A stretch of 5,239 nt of DNA from Alphaproteobacteria bacterium (lineage in GTDB: Bacteria; Pseudomonadota; Alphaproteobacteria; Rhodobacterales; Rhodobacteraceae), in assembly GCA_030424705.1 (NCBI GenBank), contig JAUHWJ010000196.1, positions 1-5,239 on the forward strand. Direction: 5' to 3'. Below the pieces are notes generated by a model. The model saw only the letters and a program-made list of their open reading frames with translations, was not told where the DNA came from and did no database searches. Of this stretch, positions 5,029-5,239 are shown piece by piece (the stretch's first letter is position 1; the number at the start of each line of letters is the position of its first letter). Both the position numbers and the translations under genes were made by a program.

Positions 5029-5239
5029 TCAGATGCAGCGCCCACCGTCCACTTCGAGCGCGGCGCCGGTGATCATCGAGGCCTCATCCGAGCAGAGGAA
5101 CGAGGCGGCGTTCCCGAGGTCCTCCGGCTGCGAGAAGCGGCCGAGCGGGATCGTGGCGATGAATTTCGCGCGCATTTCCGGCGTGTCCTCGCCGAGGAAG
5201 GACTTCAGAAGCGGCGTCTCCCCCGCAACGGGGCAAAGC
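5029..5239 (-). CDS. Short-chain dehydrogenase/reductase, C-terminal part (5' end outside window)
   Basis: Reading the minus strand gives 69 C-terminal residues ending with TGA at 5031-5029. They are typical of the last quarter of a classical [12 protein letters not shown] after the expected beta-strand, then a substrate-loop helix, [21 protein letters not shown], the segment [13 protein letters not shown] and the end GGRCI. Such enzymes are NAD(P)-dependent oxidoreductases acting on 3-oxoacyl, sugar or other hydroxyl substrates. The Rossmann cofactor motif and the catalytic Ser-Tyr-Lys residues lie outside the window, so the substrate cannot be guessed; automatic labels such as 3-oxoacyl-ACP reductase would not be reliable. 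The downstream P1 peptidase gene starts 7 bases after this stop on the same strand, so the two are probably cotranscribed. Confidence 0.9.
   Translation of the reverse strand, partial: LCPVAGETPLLKSFLGEDTPEMRAKFIATIPLGRFSQPEDLGNAASFLCSDEASMITGAALEVDGGRCI

Noticed and set aside
4017..5045. GTG at 5045 as start of the P1 peptidase
   Set aside because: It would overlap the dehydrogenase gene by 17 bases and add eight residues without similarity; ATG at 5021 fits the family N-terminus.

Overview
The window reads as chromosomal DNA of a GC-rich alphaproteobacterium, most likely in the Rhodobacterales. This is inferred from the gene order (SPOR-domain gene, nagZ, scpA, scpB), the typical sequence of each product and the strong third-position GC bias. 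No database search was possible, so family names rest on motifs read by eye.

Region 1 (1-2900, + strand) is a tightly packed operon. It holds the 3' end of a SPOR-domain protein gene, nagZ (peptidoglycan recycling), scpA and scpB (the two non-SMC subunits of the bacterial condensin), and an unrecognised 46-residue basic protein. Every junction overlaps, by 4, 8, 17 and 4 bases, which suggests translational coupling. A hairpin followed by a T-rich stretch (2854-2900) probably ends the operon. The operon joins cell-envelope functions (septal peptidoglycan binding, muropeptide recycling) with chromosome segregation.

Region 2 (2901-3576, + strand) holds one gene for a small SET-domain protein, a probable protein-lysine methyltransferase. 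Its base composition is clearly lower in GC than its surroundings, and it is flanked by the terminator and by an AT-richer intergenic stretch. It looks like an accessory insertion into an otherwise ordinary locus. An imperfect GC-rich stem-loop follows, just before the ribosome binding site of the next gene.

Region 3 (3577-4071, + strand) encodes an orphan single-domain response regulator with a complete phosphorylation site and no output domain.

Region 4 (4017-5239, - strand) has a short-chain dehydrogenase/reductase (C-terminal part only) followed 7 bases later by a P1-family (DmpA/NylC-type) self-processing N-terminal nucleophile hydrolase. These two probably form an operon. The hydrolase gene converges on the response regulator gene and overlaps it tail to tail by 55 bases.

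I see no mobile element, CRISPR array, tRNA or rRNA, and no convincing new multi-gene system. The most unusual parts are the SET-domain gene with its dyad-rich start region, the small protein coupled to scpB, and the convergent overlap.
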